A DNA stretch of 64,000 nt, taken from NCBI RefSeq assembly GCF_024323335.1, contig NC_066585.1, forward strand, positions 535,612,082 to 535,676,081, in the 5' to 3' direction. The stretch is from Lathyrus oleraceus. Taxonomy: Eukaryota; Streptophyta; Magnoliopsida; Fabales; Fabaceae. The notes beneath the pieces were generated by a model. The model was not told the DNA's origin. It worked only from the letters and a program-made list of their open reading frames with translations, and did not search any database. This document shows positions 22,677-33,187 of this stretch, in pieces. How positions within the stretch are numbered: the first letter of the stretch is position 1; every line of letters starts with the position of its first letter. The position numbers and the translations under genes were made by a program.

Positions 22677-23103
22677 CTTAGGTGTCCGACACGTGTCTGT
22701 CTTGTCTCCTGCATGCTGATGACTACCTTCTTGATAGCTTGCCTGCTTGACACATCAAGTCACACTGTCTTGCAGGATTGACACATCATCTCAGACACGT
22801 GGCTCTCTAGTATCCTGCATGCTGAATACTCACTTCTGTCTTGACTAGCTAGCATGCTTGACAGACACATCAACTCATGACTACCTAGCATGCTTGACAC
22901 ATCAACTCACACTGTATTGCATGACAGACACCTCATCTCTGAAATTACTTGCATGCTTGACACAGTATCTCAGAGTAGCTTCAATGTGAGACACTGATAC
23001 CATGTATTTAAGTGTCTTACTATCACATTCATCTGCACTTGCAAAATACTTTTCATCTTCACTCACATTCATCTGCACTTGCAAAATACTTTTTATCTCC
23101 AAA
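22677..23103. promoter_or_regulatory. putative bidirectional promoter between PMD and transposase genes
   Basis: About 430 bp separate the two divergent start codons. It is made of irregular repeats around GCTTGACACATCAACTCAC and CTAGCATGCTTGACA (near 22746, 22850, 22888, 22955). Two CACGTG cores occur: 22690-22695 inside the palindrome GACACGTGTC, and 22796-22801 in ACACGTGG. A TATTTAAG TATA-like box (about 23005) serves the + gene. Its leader has a 38-bp direct repeat (CACATTCATCTGCACTTGCA, near 23024 and 23062). CACGTG is a plant G-box/ABRE core; actual control is inference. Confidence 0.55.
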
Positions 23104-25544
23104 ATGTCATCTTCATCATTATACAGTATCAACGTTCACTGCAACGGTGAAACTTTTGAGTCTGAGCTTCATGGTTTTTGTTTTAGAAACACTGATACCA
23201 TTAGAGTGACAATGAAGAGAAATGCAACCTTTTTGCATTTCAAAAAAAGAATACAATCCTTTATAGCATCAGGTATTGTGTCAAAGATGACATATCAGAA
23301 TCCTATATTTTTTGAGAATGGTCAATGCAAGTTTTTCCCCCTAAAGATACGAGACGATGAAGATGTTGAAAGCATGTTTCTTAGTCATGAACATTCAGGC
23401 ATGGATTGTATCGAGTTGTACATTACTATACAACCATGTATACCGTCTCAACAGTCTCAACTAACCGATCAGGATCCAGCTGGTGAAGATGCTGCAGATG
23501 ATGCACAATGGTCAGATGAACTCAACCCAGAAGCCGAAGTAGAGGTCGACGTTGTTGATGAAGAAGAAGAGGAGACCGAGGTACAGGTTGATCACATCCT
23601 GAACAACGACGATGAAGATGAGGCTCAACCACCACCAATACCTCCTACTCATGCCTACAATCCTCCTCAACATATGACAAATATGGATCTTCACGACGAT
23701 GAAACGTCCGACAGTGTCTTCTATAATCCGTATCCGAGACCAGTAGGCGAATTAAAGGTGGGAGACATGTTTCGTACCAAAGAGGAATGTGTCTTGGCAA
23801 TAAAAAAATACCATATGAACAACTTTGCTGACTTTACAGTGAAACGCACTGACTCTAGAAGGTATGTTATCGAATGTCGTAACATGCTTTGTAAGTTTCG
23901 TTTGGCTGCATCTTACAAGAAGAAAAATGACTCTTGGGAGATCGCCTCAATAGACCCACCACACAGTTGCGTTGCAACTAACGTTGAACAAGATCACCGT
24001 AAACTGAGCACAACTTTGATATGTCAAGACATTCTGCCATTGGTAAATAAAGACCCATCAGTGAAGGTGAGTATAAAATTATATCCCATATCCGAACAAC
24101 ATATAATTATACTCCATCTTACAAGAAAGCATGGATTGCGAGGACAAAGGCTGTTGAGCAGGTTTTCGGCAACTGGGAGGACTCATTCAAGGAATTACCA
24201 CGGTTTTTATGGGCACTAAAAACTTATGTCCCAGGAACTGTGGCAATTCTGGAGACAGTGCCAGCAATGATGCCAGACGGAACCTGTGCTACAGGTAATA
24301 GAATATTTCACCGTCTTTTTTGGGCATTTGACCCGTGCATCAAAGGTTTCGCTTTCTGCAAACCTCTCCTGCAAATTGATGGCACTTGGTTATACGGAAA
24401 ATACAAGGGTACTTTGCTCATGGCAGTTGCACAAGACGGTAACAACAATGTATTTCCCATTGCCTTTGCTCTTGTTGAAGGTGAAACGGCTGGTGGATGG
24501 GGTTTCTTTCTTCGACATCTCAGAACACATGTCGCTCCACAAGCCAATCTATGTTTAATTTCTGATAGACATGCTGCCATCGAAAGTGCCTACAACAACC
24601 ATGACAACGGATGACATGATCCTCCTTCTACACATGTCTACTGTATCAAACACATTGCACAAAACTTCATGCATGCTATAAAAGATAAGAATCTTCGCAA
24701 GAAGGTGGTGAATGCTGGGTATGCTTTAACTCAACCGTCTTTTCAATATTATCGTGATGAGATTCGTCTGTCTAATGAAGATGCGGGGAGATGGATAAAT
24801 AACATCCCAGTAGAGCAGTGGACAAGAGCATTTGACGGTGGTTGTCGATGGGGCCACATGACAACAAACATTGTGGAATGCATGAACGGGGTTTTCAAAG
24901 GAATTCGAAACCTGCCGATAACCGCCTTGGTAAAATCAACCTATTATAGGTTGGCTTCTATGTTCGCAACCAGAGGTGAAAGATGGAGTGCAGTGTTAAT
25001 GTCTGGACAAGTATTCAGTGAGTGTTGCATGAAGGTCATGAAAGAGGAGAGCATCAAAGCTACGACACACGCTGTAACAGTGTTTGACCGTCAAAGACAA
25101 AATTTCAGCGTCCAGGAAACAATGGGCAACAGCGACGGGAGACCAAATTTAGCCTACGCGGTTAAACTACACAGAAGTTGGTGCGATTGTGGAAAATTTC
25201 AGGCCTTCCGCATACCTTGCTCCCATGTCATTGCAGCATGCGCTTATACTCGTCAAGACGCTTACACCCATTTATCTGATGTGTACAAGGCCAACACCAT
25301 CATGAATGTATATAGTCAAAGCTTTTCAGTACTACCAATGGAGGATTACTGGCCTCCATATGAAGGATATATTGTTTGGCACAATGAAGAGATGCATAGA
25401 AAGAAGAAAGGAAGGCCAAACAGCACACGTATCAGAACAGAGATGGATTCCACAGATAAAATGATAAGATTATGTAGTATCTGTCGTCAACCAGGACACA
25501 ACAAAAACAACTGTCCCAATCAAGGAGCATCATCTAGATCTTAA
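23104..25544 (+). pseudogene. MULE-A MuDR-type transposase gene, one frameshift and one nonsense
   Basis: Start chosen at MSSSSLYS (23104) because the preceding 34 codons lie over the TATA-like box and leader repeats. Order: N-terminal PB1-like region (residues 1-115), acidic linker (EEEEETEVQ), MuDR DNA-binding domain (LKVGDMFRTKEECVLAIKKY, about 23752), MULE catalytic domain (LQIDGTWLYGKYKG near 24370, LISDRHAAIESA near 24555), SWIM finger CDCGKF..IPCSHV (about 25182-25240), and a CCHC knuckle CSICRQPGHNKNNC (25473-25514). The frame is lost at about 24070-24090 and regained in another frame; TGA at 24612-24614 stands where the family has Trp. A downstream 3' region has a ~30-bp ATCTTAAGCTTTT repeat. 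Normally it would bind the terminal repeats and cut and rejoin the element. Confidence 0.9.
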
Positions 25545-25719
25545 GATTTTTGTAACATTTTATTTAGATCTTAAGCTTTTTTTTAACATTTTTTCTAGAT
25601 CTTAAGCTTTTCCTAACATTGTATTTCTGTAACAATCAATCATTATATATCATTAAGTTCTTGTTACAACGAGTTTCATAACCAACATCAGTACAAAACA
25701 TCTGAAAACATAAATAATT

Positions 25720-25989
25720 CTAACTGATTACAACAATCAAATTAATGTCGTCTCGACCGAACATCATTTCCCTAGCATCCTTATCAGTCTTCATTCGCAC
25801 CCAACCAAAGATACTGTCAAGTCTCTCAATACTTCTGATTTTTTCCCCTTCTGGTATTTTCCTGTCTAACCATCGAACCAGCTCCCTCTTCAGTTGATCT
25901 AACGTGGTGATGTTCCAAAACAGCATCACCAATTGAGGTTTGTCTCTCGCATAAATCACCTTACCGTATCGACGACGAACACCAAACAT
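25720..25989 (-). CDS. small conserved MULE-encoded protein, unknown function (MULE-A copy)
   Basis: 89-codon intact frame starting MFGVRRRYGKVIYARDKPQ; an upstream in-frame ATG would add 16 codons. It converges on the transposase gene's 3' end, about 175 bp away, and lies just inside the right terminal region, where a T-rich leader and a TATTTATAAG-like box (about 26040-26049) precede it on the - strand. Compared with MULE-B's copy I count 13 residue differences and about the same number of silent changes, although replacement sites are roughly three times as many. That suggests past purifying selection. No recognised domain. Confidence 0.65.
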   Translation of the reverse strand: MFGVRRRYGKVIYARDKPQLVMLFWNITTLDQLKRELVRWLDRKIPEGEKIRSIERLDSIFGWVRMKTDKDAREMMFGRDDINLIVVIS

Positions 25990-26232
25990 GATAGCCAAAT
26001 GATTATATGAGTTGTGGAACAATAGGTCACACAACACATCTATTTATAAGACAAAAAAGGCATTTTATGAGGGACTCGCCAATTGAGTTGGCGACTCCTC
26101 TTAAAACCTACACATGCCCTAGCCAATCCAATTGGCGTCTCCATTCAAGTTTTAAGAAGAGTCGCCATATGAACAACTTTCATGTTCATCAAAAATCCAT
26201 TTGAAACTTGGAAGCTCATCATTCATTTCAAA

Positions 26233-26594
26233 ACATTATAGGTCATTTTGACAGAAACCCTAATTTTGGGTCAAGTTCGCAGGGACCTAACTCACTCATT
26301 TTTAATTATTTTGAGGTGGGACCAAGTGCATTGCAAAATTTAAGATGTCTACTTCAGTTGTTATGTTGGACAAAATTTCATAACTCTAAAAGAAACACAT
26401 GAAATAATGCAAGACATTATAGGTCATTTTGACAGAAACCCTAATTTTGGATCAAGTTCGCAGGGACCTAACTCACTCATTTTTAATTATTTTGAGGTGG
26501 GATCAAGTGCATTGCAAAATTTAAGATGTCTACTTCAGTTGTTATATTGGACAAAATTTCATAACTCTAAAAGAAACACATGAAATAATGCAAG
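26233..26594. repeat. two 181-bp tandem units in MULE-A right subterminal region
   Basis: Units start ACATTATAGGTCATTTTGAC at 26233 and 26414 and are nearly identical (GGGTCAAG/GGATCAAG, GGGACC/GGGATC, TATGTTGG/TATATTGG). A third start, ACATTATAGGTCAGATAAC, follows at 26595. They are the inverted, homogenised equivalent of the left subterminal repeats. Confidence 0.9.
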
Positions 26595-26739
26595 ACATTA
26601 TAGGTCAGATAACAGTTCAAAAACTCAGCAGTCCAACTTCAACTGCCCATAACTTTCTCATAAAAAATCCAAATGATGCAAAATTTATATCTAAATTCAT
26701 TGTCTTGAAAAGATCTACAACTTTAATGTTGGAGGTTTT

Positions 26740-26921
26740 TTCATTTGAGGCTTTTTTAAGGGAGTCGCCAATTGGATTGGCGCCTCCTTGCAATTTTTAA
26801 GAGGGGTCGCCAATCCAATTGGCGCCTCCTCCTAAAAGTGGGGTATTTTGGGAATTTTCCTGAAAAATGGGGTATTTTGGGAATTTTTTTCGAAAATATG
26901 GGTTATCTCGGTAAATTTGCC
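26740..26921 (-). repeat. MULE-A right terminal inverted repeat
   Basis: Ends GGGTTATCTCGGTAAATTTGCC. Inverted relative to 19285-19470; the outermost 23 bp are identical, inner parts differ by substitutions and by the lack of the full nested hairpin. Confidence 0.9.
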
Positions 26922-26930
26922 GTTTAAAAT
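26922..26930. other. right 9-bp target-site duplication of MULE-A
   Basis: GTTTAAAAT, identical to 19276-19284. Confidence 0.95.
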
Positions 26931-27101
26931 CAGTAGTATTACTTATTACAATAGAACAGTTTTTCTTTTTGAAATTAAACAAAATCATAATAATTTTATG
27001 AAATCAAATATATATTTACTATTTTGTTTTACACAATCTTAAAAGATTTGAATTTTTGATTTGATTTGATTTAAATCTTTAATTCGTTACTATTGGAGTT
27101 C

Positions 27102-27191
27102 TTTATAAACCCTCAAACGCTTTTTCTAAAACCCTAACGCTCCTCTCTTCTCTCATTCTCTTCCTTGCGTGCGTAGCATTCTCTTCATTCG
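27102..27191 (+). promoter_or_regulatory. eEF1A copy 2 core promoter, telo box and first non-coding exon
   Basis: TATA box 27102-27109 and telo box 27129-27137, identical to copy 1. MULE-A ends only about 170 bp upstream of the TATA box, so anything farther upstream in copy 1 has been moved 7.6 kb away here. Confidence 0.8.
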
Positions 27192-27941
27192 GTAACTTTC
27201 TTTTTTGTTTCTTATCTCGTTGATTCATAGTTTATTGCGTTACACATTTGATTGCATATGATTATTAGATTTTGATTTGTTTTTGTTTCTGCTGATTTCT
27301 TATTCTATTGAAATCTAGCTGAAATTTGTGAATAAATAGTTTTCATCTAGGGTTTTGTATTGGGATCATACTTATGTATTGTTTTCTTTCTTGAATTGCT
27401 AGATTTTTTGGTTGCTGTGCTGTTGATAGTAGATTTTTTTCTTTGGGAATTGGGATCGTACTTATGTATTTTTTTCTTTGTTAAATTGAGAATTTGTTCA
27501 TCTAGGGTTTTGTATTGGGATCATACTTATGTATTGTTTTCTGATTTGTTATTCTATTTCAATCTAGCTGGAATTTGTGATTAAGTACTTTTCATCTTGG
27601 GTTTTTTATTGGGATCATACCTATCTCGTCGATTCATAGTTTATTGCGTTACACATGTGATTGCATATGATTATTAGATGTTGCTTTGTTTTTTGTTTTG
27701 GTGATATGTTGTTCTATTTCATTCTACCTAGAATTTGTGAATACCTAGTATTGTTGATAGTACTGTTTTTTTCCTTAATTAATTAATAATTTTTTTTTGG
27801 AACTGGGAATCATACCTATGTATTGTTTTATTTGTTGAAATGCTAATCGATTGGTCATTGTGCTGTTGCTAGTGTGTTTTTTTCTTAATTTTTTGTGTGG
27901 TACTGGGATCATACTTATTGTTTTCTCTGTTGAATTAGCAG
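27192..27941 (+). other. eEF1A copy 2 leader intron
   Basis: GTAACT..TTAGCAG, with no visible difference from 4863-5612, including the internal repeat units. Confidence 0.8.
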
Positions 27942-27973
27942 ATCTTTGTGTTGTTTTAAGCATTTAAGGACAA

Positions 27974-29411
27974 ATGGGAAAAGAAAAGGTTCATATTAAC
28001 ATTGTTGTCATTGGCCATGTCGACTCTGGGAAGTCAACTACCACTGGTCACTTGATCTACAAGCTTGGCGGTATTGACAAGCGTGTGATCGAGAGGTTTG
28101 AGAAAGAAGCTGCTGAGATGAACAAGCGTTCATTCAAGTATGCTTGGGTGCTTGACAAGCTCAAGGCTGAACGTGAAAGAGGTATCACTATTGACATTGC
28201 ATTGTGGAAGTTTGAGACTACTAAGTACTACTGCACTGTCATTGATGCTCCCGGCCACAGAGATTTTATTAAGAACATGATTACTGGGACATCTCAAGCT
28301 GATTGTGCTGTTCTCATCATTGATTCCACTACTGGTGGTTTTGAAGCCGGTATTTCCAAGGATGGCCAGACCCGGGAACATGCGCTCCTTGCATTCACTC
28401 TTGGTGTCAAGCAAATGATTTGTTGCTGCAATAAGGTATTCGATTGTTGTATTGTATCCCTTTGATGGTGCATCTCATGTTATTTTTATAATTTATAATT
28501 ATTTTATCTTAGTACTAATCTGTTGACATCTTGAACAGATGGATGCTACCACACCCAAGTACTCCAAGGGTAGGTATGATGAAATTGTCAAGGAAGTTGC
28601 ATCCTATTTGAAGAAGGTTGGCTACAACCCCGACAAAATCCCATTTGTTCCCATCTCTGGTTTTGAGGGAGATAACATGATTGAGCGCTCTACAAATCTT
28701 GACTGGTACAAGGGTCCAACCCTTCTTGAGGCCCTTGACAATGTCAATGAGCCTAAGAGGCCATCTGACAAGCCCCTTCGGTTACCACTTCAGGATGTCT
28801 ACAAGATTGGTGGAATTGGAACTGTGCCTGTGGGGCGTGTTGAGACCGGTACTATAAAACCTGGAATGGTGGTCACTTTTGGGCCAACTGGACTGCAAAC
28901 TGAAGTCAAGTCTGTGGAGATGCACCATGAAGCTCTCACAGAAGCCCTTCCTGGTGACAATGTCGGATTTAATGTTAAGAATGTTGCTGTCAAGGATCTC
29001 AAGCGTGGTTTCGTTGCCTCAAACTCCAAGGATGACCCAGCTAAGGAGGCTGCTAATTTCACATCTCAAGTGATCATCATGAATCACCCTGGCCAGATTG
29101 GAAATGGCTATGCCCCTGTTCTTGACTGCCACACCTCCCACATTGCTGTCAAGTTTGCTGAGCTGGTTACCAAGATTGACAGACGTTCTGGTAAAGAGAT
29201 TGAGAAGGAACCCAAGTTCTTAAAGAATGGTGATGCTGGTATTATTAAGATGGTTCCAACCAAGCCCATGGTGGTTGAGACTTTCTCTCAATATCCGCCA
29301 CTTGGCCGTTTTGCTGTCAGAGACATGCGTCAAACTGTGGCTGTTGGGGTCATCAAGGCTGTGGAGAAGAAGGAACCCACCGGAGCAGCTAATAAGATAA
29401 AGAAGAAATGA
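27974..29411 (+). CDS. EF1A: translation elongation factor 1-alpha (eEF1A), copy 2
   Basis: Exons 27974-28435 and 28539-29411, intron 28436-28538 (GTATTC..GAACAG). The encoded 444-residue protein is identical to copy 1, and introns match too. Same GTP-binding motifs ([18 protein letters not shown] split by the intron) and the same short [10 protein letters not shown] end. The gene looks intact. Its upstream region differs because of MULE-A, so the two copies may be expressed differently although the proteins are the same. Confidence 0.97.
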
Positions 29412-30146
29412 ACCGGGGTGTTTTACTGTTATAAATGGTCTGTTCTTAGTACTTTTGGTTTTTGTCTAATTAATTTGTTTTCTAGATTAAGTGTGAAGTC
29501 TACACCGTCATCTTGCAGCTTTTGTTCTCAGAACTGGGTTCTAGATCGACGGTGGCAGGGCTATTTCATTTGTGTTTATGCTTTAATTGTGTGTCTTGTG
29601 TGAACAGTTGAAAATTTTAAGCACCAAGTTTCGGAACCCCGTGATTTTATTTTGGAATTTACGTGTTTATTTATTGGTGTTATGTTCTTGCTGGGGAGTG
29701 TATGAATATTTTATGGCAATGCTTCATCATAATTTAACTATCTGTACCAAATGCAAATGTTATGATTGTTGCATTGCATATGTTGGTCGAATGTTATCAT
29801 GTTCATATTGAACAGCACTAAGGTTCAAAGTCATTTGCGTTGGACAAGTTCTGGTTTTGAAAGCTACCAAGTGAGGTTTCAGTCTCGTATCATAAGATAG
29901 TATTTGAGATATTATCAATAGTTTAAGATAATAAATAAAATTACAAAAGTGTTGATAAAGTTTATCCTCATGTTTAGATTTGCTATCAATTCTATCTCCA
30001 ATATTTTTTATTTTGTTTCAAAATTATCCATGATATGATATTATAAATTTGATGTCATTTGAATTTCGGCAAATATCAACAAATTATTGAATTTTTGACT
30101 CATAACCTATTTTTTCAAAAAATATCCCATCTTTTGTGTGTTGGCA
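29412..30146 (+). other. eEF1A copy 2 3' UTR and flank
   Basis: Matches copy 1 except for a 6-bp insertion near 30035 (TGATATGATAT for TGATAT). Confidence 0.7.
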
Positions 30147-30552
30147 TTAAAAGGAGGTGTCAATTGGTCTGATTTTTTTCAAAAAATAATGTACATTTAA
30201 GATAAAAGTCGAAATTGGACAGATTATGCAATGAAACACTACCTCTTTAATCCATCTGATAATAAAAAAGACTAATGTCGTTGATCGGGATGACCTAACC
30301 GACCTCCGATCCACATCCCCTAGCTACTCGAACGCGTGACCTTAATCCACGTTGATGATTCACCCAAGGTATTTGAGTGTTTGGGGGCTCAAGAACCTCA
30401 CCCTCACCTGCAGGAGATTGCCTAAGATATTAAGACAAATCTGTGTAGTCTTGTGTATGCAATGAAACACTACCTCTTTAATCCATTTGATCACCTCTTC
30501 TCATGTACCAAATCTTTCCGTCGTTATAAACGCATCAGAAGTATCTACACAT
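30147..30552 (-). mobile_element. MULE-C remnant 2
   Basis: Second copy of the 7815-8302 remnant. On the - strand it carries the PMD tail (reverse of CGATCCACATCCCCTAGCTA). Most of the first copy of the internal ~100-bp duplication is deleted, so ACAGATTATGCAATG joins directly. It ends at the right edge of the segmental duplication. Confidence 0.7.
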
Positions 30553-31650
30553 ATTTGAGGAAGATTTTTCAATCCTGCACAATAAAAAAATTTCAAAAAA
30601 AAATCCCAAAAAAATAAATTGCAAACCGGAAATCTTCAAGGAAGAGTTCCGGAATACATAAAAACAATACCGGAAGACTTCTTCAAAGAGTTCTGGTATG
30701 TGTCACTTTGTTTACCGGAACTCTTTCCATAAGTGTTTCAGAACGTTTCTTTTTTATTAAAGAATCATAACTCTTTGTTGAAGTCTTCCGATTTACTAAT
30801 TCGTGTGTTCCAGATGTCTTTCGTTTAGTCTTCCGGTTTGAAAAAAATACATACCATAAGTCTTTTTCCAGGAGTTCCGGTGCAAGGGTGAAATGTGTAA
30901 TTCTCGGAAGTATCAACTGAATGGTAAAAATGAAATGGTAAATTGGTTAAAACCAGTTAAGGATAAAATTTGTATTTTAAAAAAATTGTTGGGGTATGAG
31001 GCTAAACGTAGGGGTATGAAGTAAAATTTTCTTTTTGTTTCTCAGCCACCATCAGCCAAAAAAAGGGAGGCCAAACCGAGAATGGGCATGTACCCCATGT
31101 TCTGATCATTCCATTATTATGTTTATTATTTTGATTATTGTTATAGTAACTAAGGTTAGATTTTGTTTAGAGTTTGGATTAAATTAAAAATTTATGTGTA
31201 TTTAGAATTAATTAGTGATAAATCTAATTAGGTTAATGAGATTGAGGTTTAATTAGGTTAGAAATTAGAATTCTAAAACTACTTAGTTTTTGTAGAATTT
31301 AATTAATTTGTAAATTTTAATTATGTTAGGTTTAAGTCTAATTAGGTTTTTGGCATAATTAGATAATTAGGATTGATTAGTTGTGATCAAATATTAAATT
31401 TTAGAAACTATTGTCTTAATTAATCATTTTTTTAGCATAATGACCATTTTGTATTTAGGGCTTAAAATCTTGATGTTTGTACATGTTCCCTTAGTTTAGG
31501 GCTTTAATTAAAATTGTCTGATTTATTTAGATAATCAATTTAATAGGTTATTTTTTGTACATGATTCAACCAGTCATTTTAATCTCACTGATTAGTGTTG
31601 ACCAAAGGTCACTTTGGGCAACCAAATCCTTTATATTATGCTGTAAGTCC
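30553..31650. other. AT-rich DNA with CCGGAA-type repeats, no gene recognised
   Basis: 30620-30910 has several direct and inverted short motifs built on GTTCCGG / CCGGAA with GAAGTCTTC, suggesting an eroded palindromic repeat. 30950-31650 holds low-complexity sequence rich in TTAATTAGG motifs. No coding potential seen. Confidence 0.4.
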
Positions 31651-32840
31651 TAAACCTATTCAAGTGATTAAAAGACTATTGGTCACTTGATATGGCAAGT
31701 TCATCGCGCTCAAGCTATATTGGATATGTTGAACCTCATGAGCCCAAGACCTCGAGGTTCAAATATAAGATCAAAACTTTAAGATCAACATAAGTTAAAC
31801 ATTGCTAGTAAAGTGGACTACTTCTCGAAGCACAACAAAGGTATCAATACTTGACAAGTGTGATTCAAATTGTAAGCCATAAGCCTTAAGTAATGAGGAA
31901 TGATGAGACAAAGTTTCTCCCATCCCTTTTTAGAGTGAATTTGTGTATGAGGCGTATGCCCCGACTATTAAAAGCATTTGCCCTCATCCATAGACTTTAG
32001 CATAATTCGTATCAAACAATTGTCAAGTATTCTCAATACAACAAACAACATGACATCACCATGATCAATAATCAGAAGTCTCTAACAACACTTGTCAATC
32101 ATGATGAGGGTTACATGCTATGAGCCTTAAGTAATAAGGAATTATAAGATGGAGTTTCTCCTACCCTTGTCTAGAGTGACTTTACGTACGGGACGTAGGC
32201 CCTAGCTATTCAAAGCATTTGTCCTTTTCATAAAATTTGGTGCAATTTGAATCATACAATTGACAAGTCTTCTTCAAGCAAACACCAATCATTCAACATT
32301 TCAATCAATGAAGCACCATTGCACTTCAATCATTTCTTACTCAGTGGATCATCAATCATACTCTCTTTGATATTTAGATATCCTTTAGATCATTTCCTTT
32401 GTGATCAAGTCTTGAAATCCTAATTAATCAATTCAATCATTGCTTTCCTTATTATTCCTCTTGTGCTTTGGCAAACACTTATTCATTGTGAGCCTTATCA
32501 GACCTCTTGTGCTTGGGCTTATTCTAGTCAATCATTGTTTGCCTTATCAGTCCCTTTGTGCCTTGGCAAACCCCTAATCATTTGTTTATATTATAAGACC
32601 TCTTGCGCTTAGACAAACCTCTTGAGCTCTTTTGCCTCGTAAATCCTCCCGTGTATTGGCAAATCATTTCATAATCATTGTTCATCTTATAAGACATACT
32701 ATGCTTAGGCGAATATATTTCCTTATAAATCCTCTCGTGTGTAGGCCAATCATTGTTCGTCTTATAAGATCTTTAGTGCTTAAATGAATCTTTTGCCTTA
32801 TAAATCCTCTCGTGTATAGGCCAACCATATCTCATTTGTC
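31650..32840. repeat. LTR-retrotransposon-type non-coding repeats
   Basis: Two related blocks (about 31850-32035 and 32085-32275) share AGCCTTAAGTAAT.AGGAAT, GAGTTTCTCC.A.CC and AAAGCATTTG.CCT. They are followed by an irregular array (32440-32840) of about 60-bp units with CCTTATAAATCCTCTCGTGT. This resembles untranslated or LTR sequence of legume gypsy-type elements, but I cannot name the family from sequence alone. Confidence 0.45.
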
Positions 32841-32886
32841 CCTGTGGGTGATTACCATCATTGGTTAGTACCACATTCCTGCTTGT

Positions 32887-33187
32887 TAATTTTTTTCCAA
32901 AAACAATGTACATTTAAGATAAAAGTCGAAATCAGACAGATAGATATTGATATTAATATGCGTTTACGTACGATAACCAAAACGACTAATGTCGTTGATC
33001 GGGATGACCTAACCGACCTCCGATCCACATCCCCTAGCTACCCGAACGCGTGACCCTAATCCACGTTGATGATTCACCCAAGGTATTTGAGTGTTTGGGG
33101 GCTCAAGAACCTCACCCCACCTGCAGGAGATTGCCTAAGATATTTAGATAAATCTGTGTAGTCCTGTGTATGCAATGAAGCACTACC
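32887..33187 (-). mobile_element. MULE-C remnant 3
   Basis: Matches 7860-8230 and 30180-30480: TTTTTTTCCAAAAACAATGTACATTTAAGATAAAAGTC, then the reversed PMD tail (GATGACCTAACCGACCTCCG) and CACCTGCAGGAGATTGCC. It lacks the internal ~100-bp duplication of remnant 1 and so is closer to the ancestral form. It is outside the segmental duplication. Confidence 0.7.

Larger units (their letters stand above)
19285..26921 (+). mobile_element. MULE-A: full-length three-gene Mutator-like element, 7637 bp
   Basis: Terminal inverted repeats begin GGCAAATTTACCGAGATAAC and match perfectly for 23 bp. With small differences the inversion continues about 170 bp and then, with rearrangement, for some 600 bp. 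A 9-bp target duplication flanks it and the empty site exists at 4593-4601, so insertion followed the segmental duplication. Gene order: PMD gene (-), putative bidirectional promoter, MuDR-like transposase (+), small unknown gene (-). The two larger genes carry disabling mutations, so this copy is not autonomous, although its ends look usable in trans. Confidence 0.95.
17892..30552 (+). repeat. segmental duplication, copy 2 (contains MULE-A and eEF1A copy 2)
   Basis: Same content and orientation as 3184-8302, interrupted by MULE-A. The coordinate offset to copy 1 is exactly 22329 from 4602/26931 until the 6-bp indel near 7711. The left edge joins copia-2, the right edge joins unrelated sequence after GAAGTATCTACACAT. 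Confidence 0.9.

Noticed and set aside
24067..24100. Possible intron (GTGAGT) explaining the frame change in the MULE-A transposase
   Set aside because: No acceptor and branch region at a length that restores the frame while keeping the conserved NYTPSYKKAW block; a small indel is simpler.
24308..24580. Antisense ORF in the MULE transposase
   Set aside because: Mirror of the conserved catalytic frame.
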